Origin: Flavobacteriaceae bacterium
Lineage (GTDB): Bacteria; Bacteroidota; Bacteroidia; Flavobacteriales; Flavobacteriaceae
DNA length: 64,000 nt
Reading direction: 5' to 3'
Assembly (NCBI GenBank): GCA_002707025.1
Contig: PALG01000014.1
Span: 1-64,000, forward strand
Every line of letters begins with the position of its first letter. Position 1 is the first letter of the stretch. Shown here piece by piece: positions 8,586 through 16,293 of this stretch. The notes beneath the pieces were generated by a model that was not told where the DNA came from, did no database searches, and worked only from the letters and a program-made list of their open reading frames with translations. The position numbers were made by a program, and so were the translations under genes.

Positions 8586-8604
8586 ATTTGTATATACAAA
8601 TGTA
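8586..8604 (-). promoter_or_regulatory. Promoter of the marR operon overlapping a palindromic operator
   Basis: Positions 8586-8601 form a perfect 16-bp palindrome, ATTTGTATATACAAAT. The -7 box TACATTTG of the minus-strand promoter (8604-8597) overlaps its edge. A dimeric MarR protein bound to the palindrome would block RNA polymerase. The palindrome lies 15 bases upstream of the marR ATG. Confidence 0.75.
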
Positions 8605-8681
8605 TAAAAAATAATTTGAATTTTAACGCTTTAACAAACAATTAATAAATGGGATGGGTGGTGTTTCTTATTTTTAAGGTG

Positions 8682-9206
8682 ATGAAAATTTTATGCACCT
8701 TACTGCTGGCGATGAGTCTCTTATGGAGTTGTAATCAAGGGAAAAAAAGGGAATCGGTTACTGCTGAAGTATCGAAAGAACCGATTGCTCAAGTCCCTTC
8801 TTACGACTTTCCCCAATTGGAATCTGCCTATTTTTCACCAGATACTGGAAAAGTAGTGGTCTTGAACTTTTGGGCAACTTGGTGCAAGCCTTGCGTAAAA
8901 GAACTTCCGGCTTTTGAAGAACTTCATCGTAAATATGCAGACAGCGGAGTAGAGGTAGTGTTGGTGAGCTTGGACTTCCCTGAGAAACTGGAGCGCCAAG
9001 TGTTGCCCTTTATTGAGAAAAACAATTTGGAAAGTAAAGTGGTACTACTGGACGACCCCAATGCCAACGATTGGATTCCAAAGGTAAGTGAGTCATGGAG
9101 CGGCGCAATACCCGCTACTGTTTTCATTAAAGGTGATAAAAAACACTTTTATGAGCAATCTTTCACTTTTGAAGCATTAGAAGAGGAATTAAAAAAAATA
9201 TTATAA
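8682..9206 (+). CDS. TlpA-like thioredoxin-fold lipoprotein
   Basis: Membrane-anchored thiol-disulfide oxidoreductase facing the periplasm. The start at 8682 gives MKILCTLLLAMSLLWSCNQG, a lipoprotein signal with the lipobox ending in LWSC; an earlier in-frame ATG at 8649 would spoil it. The catalytic WATWCKPC (Cys68, Cys71) and the cis-proline segment GAIPATVFI are present. 174 residues. The next gene, 11 bases on, is a second thioredoxin-fold protein, so the two probably work in one redox or repair pathway. Confidence 0.88.
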   Translation: MKILCTLLLAMSLLWSCNQGKKRESVTAEVSKEPIAQVPSYDFPQLESAYFSPDTGKVVVLNFWATWCKPCVKELPAFEELHRKYADSGVEVVLVSLDFPEKLERQVLPFIEKNNLESKVVLLDDPNANDWIPKVSESWSGAIPATVFIKGDKKHFYEQSFTFEALEEELKKIL

Positions 9207-9217
9207 AAACACGTATT

Positions 9218-9835
9218 ATGAAAAAGTCAGTTCTATTTTTACTTCTCATTATCTCTGGAGGATTACTATTGAGTAGCTTTCAGGAAAATGAGAACCTATA
9301 TGGTTATTCCATCGGGGACGAAGCTACCGATTTCAAACTGAAAAACGTGGATGGGACAATGGTATCCCTATCCAATTATAAAGAAGCCAAAGGATTTATT
9401 GTCATATTTACCTGCAATACCTGTCCGTACGCGGTGGCAAGCGAAGACCGAATTATTGCATTGGATCAAGAGTTTAAAGAAAAAGGGTTTCCGGTTATTG
9501 CAATTAACCCGAATAATCCCGAAGTACAACCGGCAGATACCTTTCAGAAAATGCAGGAGAAGGCCAAGGAGAAAAAATTTACCTTTCCGTATTTGTACGA
9601 TGAATCCCATTCCCTTTATAAAACCTATGGAGCAGCGAAAACCCCTCATGTGTATTTACTTCAGAAAGAACAGGGAAAATATAGGGTAAAATATATTGGT
9701 GCCATTGATGATAACGTAAGGAATGCCAATGCTGTAAAGGAACGCTTTTTGGCCAATGCAGTGAATGAGTTATTGCAAGGCAAGGAAGTTTCTGTTAAGG
9801 AAACCAAAGCCATTGGGTGTTCAGTGAAAGTGTAA
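9218..9835 (+). CDS. Secreted thioredoxin/peroxiredoxin-like protein
   Basis: A 205-residue AhpC/TSA-type redoxin with signal peptide MKKSVLFLLLIISGGLLLSS. The fold markers are IGDEATDFKLKNVDG, the CxxC-like motif TCNTCPYA (Cys66, Cys69), PVIAINPNNPE, and the cis-Pro loop AAKTPHVYLL. This CNTCPYA subgroup is common in flavobacteria and is usually called a thioredoxin-family protein; its substrate is not established. It is immediately downstream of the TlpA-like lipoprotein and probably co-transcribed. A cysteine near the C-terminus (IGCSVKV) may be an additional redox site. Confidence 0.88.
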   Translation: MKKSVLFLLLIISGGLLLSSFQENENLYGYSIGDEATDFKLKNVDGTMVSLSNYKEAKGFIVIFTCNTCPYAVASEDRIIALDQEFKEKGFPVIAINPNNPEVQPADTFQKMQEKAKEKKFTFPYLYDESHSLYKTYGAAKTPHVYLLQKEQGKYRVKYIGAIDDNVRNANAVKERFLANAVNELLQGKEVSVKETKAIGCSVKV

Positions 9836-9907
9836 AAAGTTGGAAATTCAAGCCCTTTCTGTAACTTTTTGATTTTAATTAGTACTGATAAAGAAACCTT
9901 TTACACG

Positions 9908-10081
9908 ATGAAAAAACAACTTCTTTGGGTCTCTATTGTTTGCGCTACACTTATGATTAGCCTCGCCTATATTTTGAAGGATACGGTATATGGTACTTAT
10001 GTGCCGTTTGTGATTATTTTTTGCTATGCATTTGTCTATTCGTATTTAATGGGTAAGCATCGAAAAAAATCATGTTGCTAA
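9908..10081 (+). CDS. Small two-helix membrane protein of unknown function
   Basis: A 57-residue protein starting MKKQLLWVSIVCATLMISLAYIL and continuing to a second hydrophobic stretch, YVPFVIIFCYAFVYSYLMG. It ends in a basic, Cys-containing tail (HRKKSCC). A start at 9869 would add a polar N-terminus and looks less likely. No family recognised. It lies between the redoxin pair and a rhodanese and may be part of a redox or sulfur-trafficking unit, but only position suggests this. Confidence 0.6.
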   Translation: MKKQLLWVSIVCATLMISLAYILKDTVYGTYVPFVIIFCYAFVYSYLMGKHRKKSCC

Positions 10082-10163
10082 ATTCTTCTAAAAATCTCAA
10101 TCCAATTTTAAAAAACTTCTTATAGTTTGTCTAAATTGCAGCACTTATTTAAACAGTAGCATT

Positions 10164-10472
10164 ATGCAAGAACTTTCACAATCCCAATGGAAAGAGCAAT
10201 CCGAAAATGATGCCAATGCGGTTATTCTCGATGTTAGAACCGATATGGAAGTAGCCCAAGGAATGATTCCCAACGCCCAACAAATGGATATTCAAAAAAC
10301 TACGGTGTTTATGGATAAAATAAAGCAGTTGGATGCTTCCAAAAACTATTATGTGTATTGCCGTTCTGGAGCGAGAAGCGCCCAAGCTTGTATGATCATG
10401 AATTCCATAGGAATTGAAAATACCTACAACCTCATAGGGGGTATCTTGGATTGGGAAGGTGAAACCGTTTAA
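10164..10472 (+). CDS. Rhodanese-like domain protein
   Basis: Single-domain sulfurtransferase of 102 residues, probably cytoplasmic because there is no signal peptide. Visible features are VILDVRTDMEVAQGMIPNA, the active-site loop YCRSGARS with nucleophile Cys66, and the closing NLIGGILDWEGETV. Such proteins carry persulfide sulfur for tRNA modification, cofactor assembly or detoxification. It follows redox genes on the same strand with an 82-base gap, so it may have its own promoter. Confidence 0.92.
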   Translation: MQELSQSQWKEQSENDANAVILDVRTDMEVAQGMIPNAQQMDIQKTTVFMDKIKQLDASKNYYVYCRSGARSAQACMIMNSIGIENTYNLIGGILDWEGETV

Positions 10473-10619
10473 TGCGTTTCCAAACTTTACTGACCAACTT
10501 CTATTTCGTTTCTTAAAAAATTAACACATTGATTTGTAATGGGTTAAATTAAAGCCAAAGACCTGGCTAAATTTTTCATTCCCCATTTTCATAGGTATAT
10601 TTATATAGATACATTCGCT

Positions 10620-10997
10620 ATGAAAACACAAAACAAACAAATCAGGGACGCCATGTTGGCACTAATTGCCAAAAGCTGCCAAGCTCCATTAACTACTTCC
10701 CAGTACACAGGATTTCATAAAAGTTTATTGAAGTTTTACTTCCATGCTACCGATGTGACTGTAGACTACGTGAAAAATTTCATATCAATTTCGAAGCCTA
10801 CTTCCTCTTCCGAAAAAGAAAATGGCTTGTTCGCACTTCAACATCCCGAATCCCAATTAATGGAATACACTAATTTGGAAGAAACTCTTAAAGAGTGCTT
10901 GGAAAGTAGCATCAACGCCAGCCGATTTTATAAAACATTATTGTTTCACTATAACCATGTAAATGATCCCCTAAAAACCCCGCCTCTGAGCGCATAA
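10620..10997 (+). CDS. Hypothetical cytoplasmic protein
   Basis: A 125-residue protein with no signal peptide or membrane segment, starting MKTQNKQIRDAMLALIAKSC. It looks helical: amphipathic stretches around FHKSLLKFYFHATDVTVDYVKNFI and TLKECLESSINASRFYKTLLFHY, with a low-complexity SSSEKEN linker between. I do not recognise the family. It stands alone: 147 bases separate it from the rhodanese gene, and a clear terminator follows 22 bases after its stop. The terminator and ordinary codon use support it being a real gene. Confidence 0.6.
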   Translation: MKTQNKQIRDAMLALIAKSCQAPLTTSQYTGFHKSLLKFYFHATDVTVDYVKNFISISKPTSSSEKENGLFALQHPESQLMEYTNLEETLKECLESSINASRFYKTLLFHYNHVNDPLKTPPLSA

Positions 10998-11018
10998 ATA
11001 AAACCATTTACAAACTCC

Positions 11019-11037
11019 AGCCTGCTTTTAGCAGGCT
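11019..11037 (+). terminator. Intrinsic terminator after the hypothetical gene
   Basis: AGCCTGC pairs perfectly with GCAGGCT around a TTTTA loop and is followed by a run of T residues, giving a standard plus-strand terminator just after the gene ending at 10997. Confidence 0.85.
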
Positions 11038-11191
11038 TTTTTGATTTAAAAAAAATCAACGATTAGCTTCTGGGCCTTCGAAGGCACTGCCAGCCGGGAC
11101 GCTTACGTCGGTTATTAGAATTGAAAAAGGCACCGGTATGGATGGTTGCGCCAGCTGGAGGAATTATAGTATCTTTAGAAAGTTTATGACA

Positions 11192-11650
11192 ATGAAAAAA
11201 GAGTTCGTATATATTTGCCTATTATTATTTATCAGTATCAACTGTATCTCCCAAAATCAGGATGGAACAATAAATAATTCCCCTACTTATACAGTCTACA
11301 TTGAAAGTTCTAAAGAGAATTTCATTCAGGTTCATTTAGATTCCATACTGAACATTACTAGGGATAGAATTATCCCAAAATTTTTGATGGATGAATGTTT
11401 TGATTATCATTTTAGGGCTTATTCTAATTCTATCCATAACCCAGAATCATTAAGGCAAAAAATAATAGTTTCGATAAAAGATAAGGAGATACTTGAATTT
11501 TTACTGAGTAAAAAAGAACATATAAGCGATGAAATTTGTGGTAGAAAATTGGAGGAGCCATATGGCAGCGCAACATATAGTATGGACAGTCAAGAGTATT
11601 CTAATTTGGATTTAATCAGAATGAGACTTGATGAATTACAAAATAAGTAA
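11192..11650 (+). CDS. Secreted orphan protein of unknown function
   Basis: A 152-residue protein. The start at 11192 gives signal peptide MKKEFVYICLLLFISINCIS. It is preferred to 11138 because a near-consensus promoter box TATCTTTA lies at 11170-11177, between the two candidates. The mature part is polar, with four cysteines including DECF and EICG, and has no recognisable motif. Its codon use is more AT-rich than its neighbours, and it is flanked on both sides by GC-rich non-coding stretches (about 11070-11160 and 11700-11790). That combination is typical of recently gained or orphan genes, though transfer is only an inference. Confidence 0.55.
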   Translation: MKKEFVYICLLLFISINCISQNQDGTINNSPTYTVYIESSKENFIQVHLDSILNITRDRIIPKFLMDECFDYHFRAYSNSIHNPESLRQKIIVSIKDKEILEFLLSKKEHISDEICGRKLEEPYGSATYSMDSQEYSNLDLIRMRLDELQNK

Positions 11651-11797
11651 CCTACATCTGCTAGTTCGGACGTCCATGTGCTTGCTAAAAAATAACTAAG
11701 TGAATGTAAAAAGGCACAGACAAGCATGACTTCGCCAGTGAGGGGGAGGGACTACCTGCGGTGTTCCCTAGTGGTTCCTATGTTGCAAATACAGCTG

Positions 11798-11816
11798 CCT
11801 ATCTTTTCAAGATAGG
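11798..11816. repeat. Perfect hairpin between the orphan gene and tmRNA
   Basis: CCTATCTT, loop TTC, AAGATAGG is an 8-bp perfect inverted repeat with no T run on either side, so it is not a good terminator by itself. It lies just beyond the tmRNA terminator and may belong to the non-coding remnant downstream of the orphan gene. Confidence 0.5.
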
Positions 11817-11830
11817 TGTCTTAAAACAAC

Positions 11831-11862
11831 AAAACCCAATCAAGTAAACTTGTTGGGTTTTT
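11831..11862 (-). terminator. tmRNA terminator
   Basis: Reading the minus strand, AAAACCCAACAAG pairs with CTTGATTGGGTTTT (one bulge), followed by GTTGTTTT. It sits 34 bases past the 3' CCA of tmRNA and is the expected transcription end. Confidence 0.8.
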
Positions 11863-11895
11863 ATGTGTTAATCCACAAGGCAGTTGTGAGTGTCG

Positions 11896-12294
11896 TGGAG
11901 CCGGAGGGATTCGAACCCTCGTCCAAACGCGCAATGTTAAGGCTTTCTACAGGCTTAGTTTTTGTTCAGATTTTCGTCCGATTGTTGGTCAAAAACCACC
12001 CACGCACGGCTTATCTTCAATTAGATTTCACAGATACATCAAAGCCCTATACCTGCTAGGTTTACTTTCACGAAGCCACTAAACCGAACGCCGCAAACCA
12101 AGGCCTTCGAGTGACTTCCTGCTTTCCCGATCTTATCGGGACGAGGCATACCGTACTATAATTCGGGTTATGCAGCTAGGGCGTAGTTATTCTCGCCGTT
12201 TAAAAAAGTGTGAAATATGAGATTTACGAGCTGTATCCCAGCGCTCGACCTGCTTACATTACCATTAGACCCGCTGTCAAAACCAGTCGGCCCC
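11896..12294 (-). ncRNA. ssrA: Transfer-messenger RNA
   Basis: The tmRNA rescues ribosomes stalled on broken messages by acting as tRNA-Ala and then as mRNA for a degradation tag. The minus-strand molecule starts GGGGCCGACTGGTTTTGACAG and ends with an encoded T arm GGTTCGAATCC and GGCTCCA; its ends pair as an acceptor stem. The tag frame resumes at GGC (12197-12195), reads GENNYALAA and stops with TAA at 12170-12168, the usual Bacteroidota tag. Length is about 399 bases, a single-piece molecule. A TATCTTTG promoter lies about 100 bases upstream, so a 5' leader holding the structured element at 12318-12387 must be processed off. Confidence 0.97.
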
Positions 12295-12317
12295 ATTATT
12301 TTCAAAGATCTTTCTTT

Positions 12318-12387
12318 GGGCGTTGCCCCGAAATACTTCGGTGCCGGGCTTTCGGTGCTACACGGTAGCTGCCTCAATCCCTAACGC
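12318..12387 (-). repeat. Structured GC-rich intergenic element, copy 2 (tmRNA leader)
   Basis: On the minus strand the element begins GCGTTAGGGATTGAGGC and ends GGCAACGCCC. It can fold as a three-way junction: closing stem GCGTT/AACGC, hairpin GCTAC-CGT-GTAGC, and hairpin CCGAA-GTAT-TTCGG extended by GCC/GGC. The first 15 bases, GAAAGCCCG and the 3' end match the element at 1050-1174, while the middle differs in length (70 against 125 bases). Here it is sense to, and immediately upstream of, tmRNA inside its probable primary transcript. Confidence 0.7.
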
Positions 12388-12390
12388 GGG

Positions 12391-12424
12391 CTGCAAAGAT
12401 ACAAGAAAAACCCTATCTTTGCAG
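12391..12424. promoter_or_regulatory. Divergent back-to-back promoters for tmRNA and the dehydrogenase
   Basis: CTGCAAAGATA at 12391-12401 and TATCTTTGCAG at 12414-12424 are an exact 11-bp inverted repeat with a 12-bp spacer. Each arm carries a perfect -7 box TATCTTTG: the minus-strand one serves tmRNA, the plus-strand one serves the dehydrogenase starting at 12455. With normal spacing the -33 region of each would fall on the -7 region of the other, so the two promoters should compete. Confidence 0.75.
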
Positions 12425-12454
12425 ACCTATTCAATAAATCAAAAAGTATTCCAA

Positions 12455-13672
12455 ATGCCCATTACCTTCGCTATTATCAAGGAACGAAAGAATCCACCCG
12501 ATAGAAGAGTCGTTTTTTCACCCGAAAAGTGCCAAGAAGTCATGCAACAGTTTCCCGATGCCCGTATCATTGTGGAAGCTTCAGATATACGTATTTTTCC
12601 CGATAGCGCCTATAAAGCGGTAGGCTGTGAGGTAAAAGCGGATGTTTCCGAAGCCGATGTTATGCTGGGCGTTAAGGAAGTACCGGTGGAAGCATTGATT
12701 CCGAACAAAAAATATTTTTTCTTTAGCCATACCATTAAAAAGCAACCTTATAACAGGAAGTTGCTTCAGGCAATTTTAAAGCATAAGATTCAGTTGTTCG
12801 ATCACGAAACCATTGTAAAGAAAAACAATGCCCGACTGATTGGTTTTGGTCGCTACGCTGGGTTGGTAGGTGCTTACAACGGATTCCGGTTATTAGGGAA
12901 AAGGGATGGGATTTTTGAGCTCCCAAAAGCTGAAACCCTGCCCGACCTAAATGCCATGAAAGCCGAATTGGATAAAATCACCCTTCCGAAGTCCTTAAAA
13001 ATCATACTCTCAGGAACAGGAAAAGTCACTGGAGGCGCCAAAGAAATTTTGGACCATCTTAACGTCCGGGAAGTGCAAGATGAAGCTTATCTAACACAGG
13101 ATTTTAATGAACCGGTGTATTGTTTGATCGATGTGATGGAATACAATAAGCGTATCGATGGACAGCCTGGCGATAAATACGAGTTTTACAAGGATCCGTC
13201 GGGGTATGAAAGTGATTTTATGAAATACGCACAGGTAAGCAACTTTTTTATTGCAGGACATTTCTATGGCAATGGCGCGCCTTACTTATTCACAAGGGAG
13301 GATGCTAAAAAACCCGAATTCAACATTGACTTAGTTGCCGATATTTCCTGTGACATCGATGGTCCGGTAGCGAGTACCATTCGCCCTTCCACGATTGCCG
13401 ATCCTTTTTATGCCTACGATCCACAAAATGAAGTTGAGGTGCCCGTGGGAACCCCAGGTTCCATTGCGGTAATGGCCGTGGATAATTTACCTTGTGAGTT
13501 GCCCAAAGATGCCAGTGAAGGTTTTGGGGAGATGTTTTTGGATCATGTAATTCCGGCCTTCTTCAACGAAGATACGAAAGGTATTTTGGAACGTGCCCGA
13601 ATGACGACCGAAGAGGGAACGCTCACAAAACGGTTTCAGTATCTGCAGGATTACGTAGAAGGGAAGGAGTAG
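12455..13672 (+). CDS. Lysine/saccharopine dehydrogenase-like NAD(P) oxidoreductase (AlaDH/PNT superfamily)
   Basis: A 405-residue protein with the N-terminal domain of the alanine dehydrogenase/transhydrogenase superfamily. FAIIKERKNPPDRRVVFSPEKC resembles the LYS1-type saccharopine dehydrogenase (NAD, L-lysine forming). KKYFFFSHTIKKQ, IGFGRYAGLVGAYNGFRLLG and the nucleotide-binding ILSGTGKVTGGAKEIL follow. The C-terminal half includes DLVADISCDIDGPVASTIRPSTIADP, typical of this subgroup. The ATG at 12455 is chosen because the promoter at 12414 lies after an earlier in-frame ATG. The precise substrate cannot be assigned; lysine catabolism is plausible but not proven. Confidence 0.8.
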   Translation: MPITFAIIKERKNPPDRRVVFSPEKCQEVMQQFPDARIIVEASDIRIFPDSAYKAVGCEVKADVSEADVMLGVKEVPVEALIPNKKYFFFSHTIKKQPYNRKLLQAILKHKIQLFDHETIVKKNNARLIGFGRYAGLVGAYNGFRLLGKRDGIFELPKAETLPDLNAMKAELDKITLPKSLKIILSGTGKVTGGAKEILDHLNVREVQDEAYLTQDFNEPVYCLIDVMEYNKRIDGQPGDKYEFYKDPSGYESDFMKYAQVSNFFIAGHFYGNGAPYLFTREDAKKPEFNIDLVADISCDIDGPVASTIRPSTIADPFYAYDPQNEVEVPVGTPGSIAVMAVDNLPCELPKDASEGFGEMFLDHVIPAFFNEDTKGILERARMTTEEGTLTKRFQYLQDYVEGKE

Positions 13673-13702
13673 CTTCCTATTCAGGAACAATGATGTTTGT
13701 CA

Positions 13703-13710
13703 TATTTTTG
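13703..13710 (+). promoter_or_regulatory. Probable -7 box of the CBS-domain gene
   Basis: TATTTTTG fits TAnnTTTG and lies 46 bases upstream of the ATG at 13757, giving a short leader of about 40 bases. No clear -33 element. Confidence 0.45.
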
Positions 13711-13756
13711 GCAGGGGCTTTTTACGAAATTTAAGAAACCTTAAAAAGTAGTAATT

Positions 13757-14176
13757 ATGAAACAACGAACTCCTGTTTCCACCATAATGACCAAAGAGGT
13801 CATTACCCTGAATAGCACCGATAGCTTAGATAAAGCAGAACATTTGTTTAAAACCAAAAAAATTAGACACATTCCTGTCGTGAGCGGTTCGGCAATAATT
13901 GGGATGTTGAGCTATACCGATATCCTTCGGATTAGTTTTGCCGATTCCGTAACGGCCGAAGAAGATTATGTGGATACTTCGGTATACAACCTTTTTAGTA
14001 TTGAACAAGTGATGGCCAAAAACTTGTTAAGTGTTTCTTCAGATACCACTATAAAAGAAACGGCCGAAATTCTATCCAAAAAGGAATTTCATGCCATCCC
14101 GGTGGTAGATGAAGGGGTATTAGTGGGGATTGTAACCACTACCGACTTAATTCAATACCTTTTACAACAGTATTAA
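13757..14176 (+). CDS. Tandem CBS-domain protein
   Basis: A 139-residue stand-alone Bateman module. The first CBS motif spans about residues 8-60 (VSTIMTKEVITL, KIRHIPVVSGSAIIGMLSYTDIL). The second spans about 83-137 (VMAKNLLSVSSDTTIKETAEIL, FHAIPVVDEGVLVGIVTTTDLI). Such modules bind adenosine nucleotides and regulate partner proteins. No effector domain is fused, so it probably acts in trans. It has its own promoter-like box and a strong terminator directly after it. Confidence 0.92.
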   Translation: MKQRTPVSTIMTKEVITLNSTDSLDKAEHLFKTKKIRHIPVVSGSAIIGMLSYTDILRISFADSVTAEEDYVDTSVYNLFSIEQVMAKNLLSVSSDTTIKETAEILSKKEFHAIPVVDEGVLVGIVTTTDLIQYLLQQY

Positions 14177-14180
14177 AAAT

Positions 14181-14219
14181 AAAAAGCGTCCTTTTCCAAA
14201 AAGGAAAAGGACGCTTTTT
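14181..14219. terminator. Strong bidirectional terminator
   Basis: A 17-bp perfect stem, AAAAAGCGTCCTTTTCC against GGAAAAGGACGCTTTTT, with loop AAAAA. A/T runs on both sides let it end both the CBS gene and the convergent DUF3857 gene, which stops at 14234. Confidence 0.92.
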
Positions 14220-14233
14220 AAGTGCCAATAACC

Positions 14234-16192
14234 TTATACTTTTTTCAGTTGAATGAGTTCCTTGCTTTGCGCTAGGGCAATGTCTTTGAAAAAGTTTTTT
14301 AAGGCTTCGTAATAGTTGGGGTCGATACTGTCTTTTTGAACCTTAATGGTAAAGGTTACGATTAATTCAGTAGCATTTTTCATGTACTTTACTTGAAAAT
14401 CCCCTAATCCATCGGGTAGTTCAGCATGTACATTACTAGGAAGGTTTACCACTTCATATTGTGTTCCCAAATCTAATGCAAAGGCATAATTGATCACAAA
14501 AGGATACCCAAATTCTACTGGGTACGTTCTTTGGTTAAGTGTAAAAGGATTTTTTTTGAAAAATCGTTGTAAATCGAAAGGCGAAAAGTAAATATCGTTA
14601 TTGATGCTTTCTGGGGTGAGAGTAACCTCATAGGTCTCTTTAACGGGTTTTTCCAAAGAAGTTAGGTCTTCTACTTGATACTTAGCGAGGGTCACGTTTT
14701 TCATGCGCCCCTTCTTTTTCTCCAAGTATTTTTCTTGTCCGTCTTCGTGAATTCTTTCCCTAGCGTTCAAAGCATAGTAACCAATATTGGTTTCTTGGGC
14801 AGTTCCCGTAAAAAGGTTTTCGTCGGTAATGGAAAGCTTGGTTCTCAAGTAGGAGATGTTCTTGGGGTTAGGGGTCACGGAAACCCAGAAACTTTCATTT
14901 TTATAATCCATTACCCTTGCAATCTTATTTAAGGAATGGAAAGGGAGCATGCCAAACTCTGTAAATTTATTACTGGCATCCAATAAATATTGTTTCCCAT
15001 TAATGTTTAGGTGGCATAACGCATAATTAAATTCAGATAGTACGGGGTATTTAACAGTGGGTAAACCATGGTCTCTAGAAGAAGATAAAACCAAATTGGC
15101 TTCAAAATCGTGAGCTTGTAAGGCATTAATTAGCGCAAAATTAATTTCGGCAATCGAACCACTTTTTTCTTCAAAAGCCTTTTTACAGTCTTTATCACCA
15201 AATAGGCCATACCATCCATTCCAGGTAAAATGATTTTGTATAAAGTAGAAAATACGCTTAGCATTTTGCAGGGTAGGTTGGTCTCCTTCCATGGGCACCT
15301 TGTCTCTAAAAAAGGAGTTATTTTTAAGCTCCCTCCCTAAGTTTTTATCGGTTCTCACTTCATTGTCAACGTCACTCCAGTCTTCAGAAACCTTATAGGG
15401 ATGGCCGTCAAATGAGGTATATTCGCGCAGCTCTAATTTGATACTCGATTTAAAGTTTTTGGAAGTTAACATATAGTCTTCTTCCTTAAACGCAGGAACA
15501 TTCTTCATGGCATGAATAGCAACTTCACAATCGGCATTTTGAGCATAGCCTTCAATAAAAAAGCAGCCTTCCAACAAGGATACCTCGTTAATGTATAAGG
15601 GTAAATTACCCACCAAAACCTTATTGTATCGGTAATTCCCGGGTATTTCCGAATGATATTCAGTATATACCTTGGGAATTTCATCCTGAAATTCCCAGCC
15701 ATTAAAACTGTAGGCATTATTTGAATATAGTGTGTACTGAAATTCAATAATACTTCCTTCTTTCACATTAGGGAATGTAAAACTTAAAGAGGAATAGTTT
15801 TCATTTTCCTTGTTTCGGTAAAAACTATTTTCGGCCACAAAATTTTGAAGATTTCCATTATGTGTTACCGCTTTAATTTTATAGATTTCTTCCTTGTTAT
15901 TTCTAGGGGTTCTATAATATATTTTCAACGTCTTTCCGTCAAACTTCTCTGGGTCAAATACTTTAATCCTTTTATGTACTTCACGAACAAATTTTATGCT
16001 GTTGTTGACTAACTTCACATAGTTCTTGGCCTTTTCAAAAAGCACTACCGCATTGGCATCGGGATCTTTTTCATAGGAAGTCATGGAGATTTCCTGTTCG
16101 GAAATTTTTCCAAATTCTGCTTCCATACGTTGCTGGGAAAAGCCCATTTGCGAACTAATACATAAAAGAAATAAAAATAGATAGATTCTCAT
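14234..16192 (-). CDS. Secreted DUF3857 / degenerate transglutaminase-like protein
   Basis: A 652-residue exported protein with signal peptide MRIYLFLFLLCISSQMGFSQ. The DUF3857 region covers roughly residues 50-240 (KRIKVFDPEKFDGK, LSFTFPNVKEGSIIEFQYTL). It is followed by a transglutaminase-like core near 310-430 and a C-terminal DUF3858-type beta domain. In the core, the position that normally holds the catalytic Cys reads EKSGSIAEINFALINAL, whereas the later FNYALCHL and QYLLDAS segments are present. I infer loss of peptidase or transglutaminase activity, as in several Bacteroidota relatives, leaving a binding role. It stands alone between convergent terminators. Confidence 0.8.
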   Translation of the reverse strand: MRIYLFLFLLCISSQMGFSQQRMEAEFGKISEQEISMTSYEKDPDANAVVLFEKAKNYVKLVNNSIKFVREVHKRIKVFDPEKFDGKTLKIYYRTPRNNKEEIYKIKAVTHNGNLQNFVAENSFYRNKENENYSSLSFTFPNVKEGSIIEFQYTLYSNNAYSFNGWEFQDEIPKVYTEYHSEIPGNYRYNKVLVGNLPLYINEVSLLEGCFFIEGYAQNADCEVAIHAMKNVPAFKEEDYMLTSKNFKSSIKLELREYTSFDGHPYKVSEDWSDVDNEVRTDKNLGRELKNNSFFRDKVPMEGDQPTLQNAKRIFYFIQNHFTWNGWYGLFGDKDCKKAFEEKSGSIAEINFALINALQAHDFEANLVLSSSRDHGLPTVKYPVLSEFNYALCHLNINGKQYLLDASNKFTEFGMLPFHSLNKIARVMDYKNESFWVSVTPNPKNISYLRTKLSITDENLFTGTAQETNIGYYALNARERIHEDGQEKYLEKKKGRMKNVTLAKYQVEDLTSLEKPVKETYEVTLTPESINNDIYFSPFDLQRFFKKNPFTLNQRTYPVEFGYPFVINYAFALDLGTQYEVVNLPSNVHAELPDGLGDFQVKYMKNATELIVTFTIKVQKDSIDPNYYEALKNFFKDIALAQSKELIQLKKV

Positions 16193-16293
16193 CGATTGAT
16201 TTTTTTTGTGAGCGAGGGCAAAATACTAATTATAGTTTATTTCGTTTTATAAATATCAAATAAACCAACAAACAGTGCTTAATTTTTCACGAA

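Noticed and set aside
8649-8681. Earlier in-frame ATG for the TlpA-like gene
   Set aside because: It would place eleven extra residues before the lipoprotein signal, so the ATG at 8682 is used.
9834-9870. Inverted repeat AAAAAGTT/AACTTTTT after the redoxin gene
   Set aside because: The loop of 21 bases and all-A/T-rich 8-bp arms make a weak hairpin; not reported as a terminator.
11850-12059. A plus-strand ORF reading VEPEGFEPSSKRA across the 3' end of tmRNA
   Set aside because: It is the antisense of the tmRNA acceptor/T arm; such EPEGFEPSS frames are well-known false genes.
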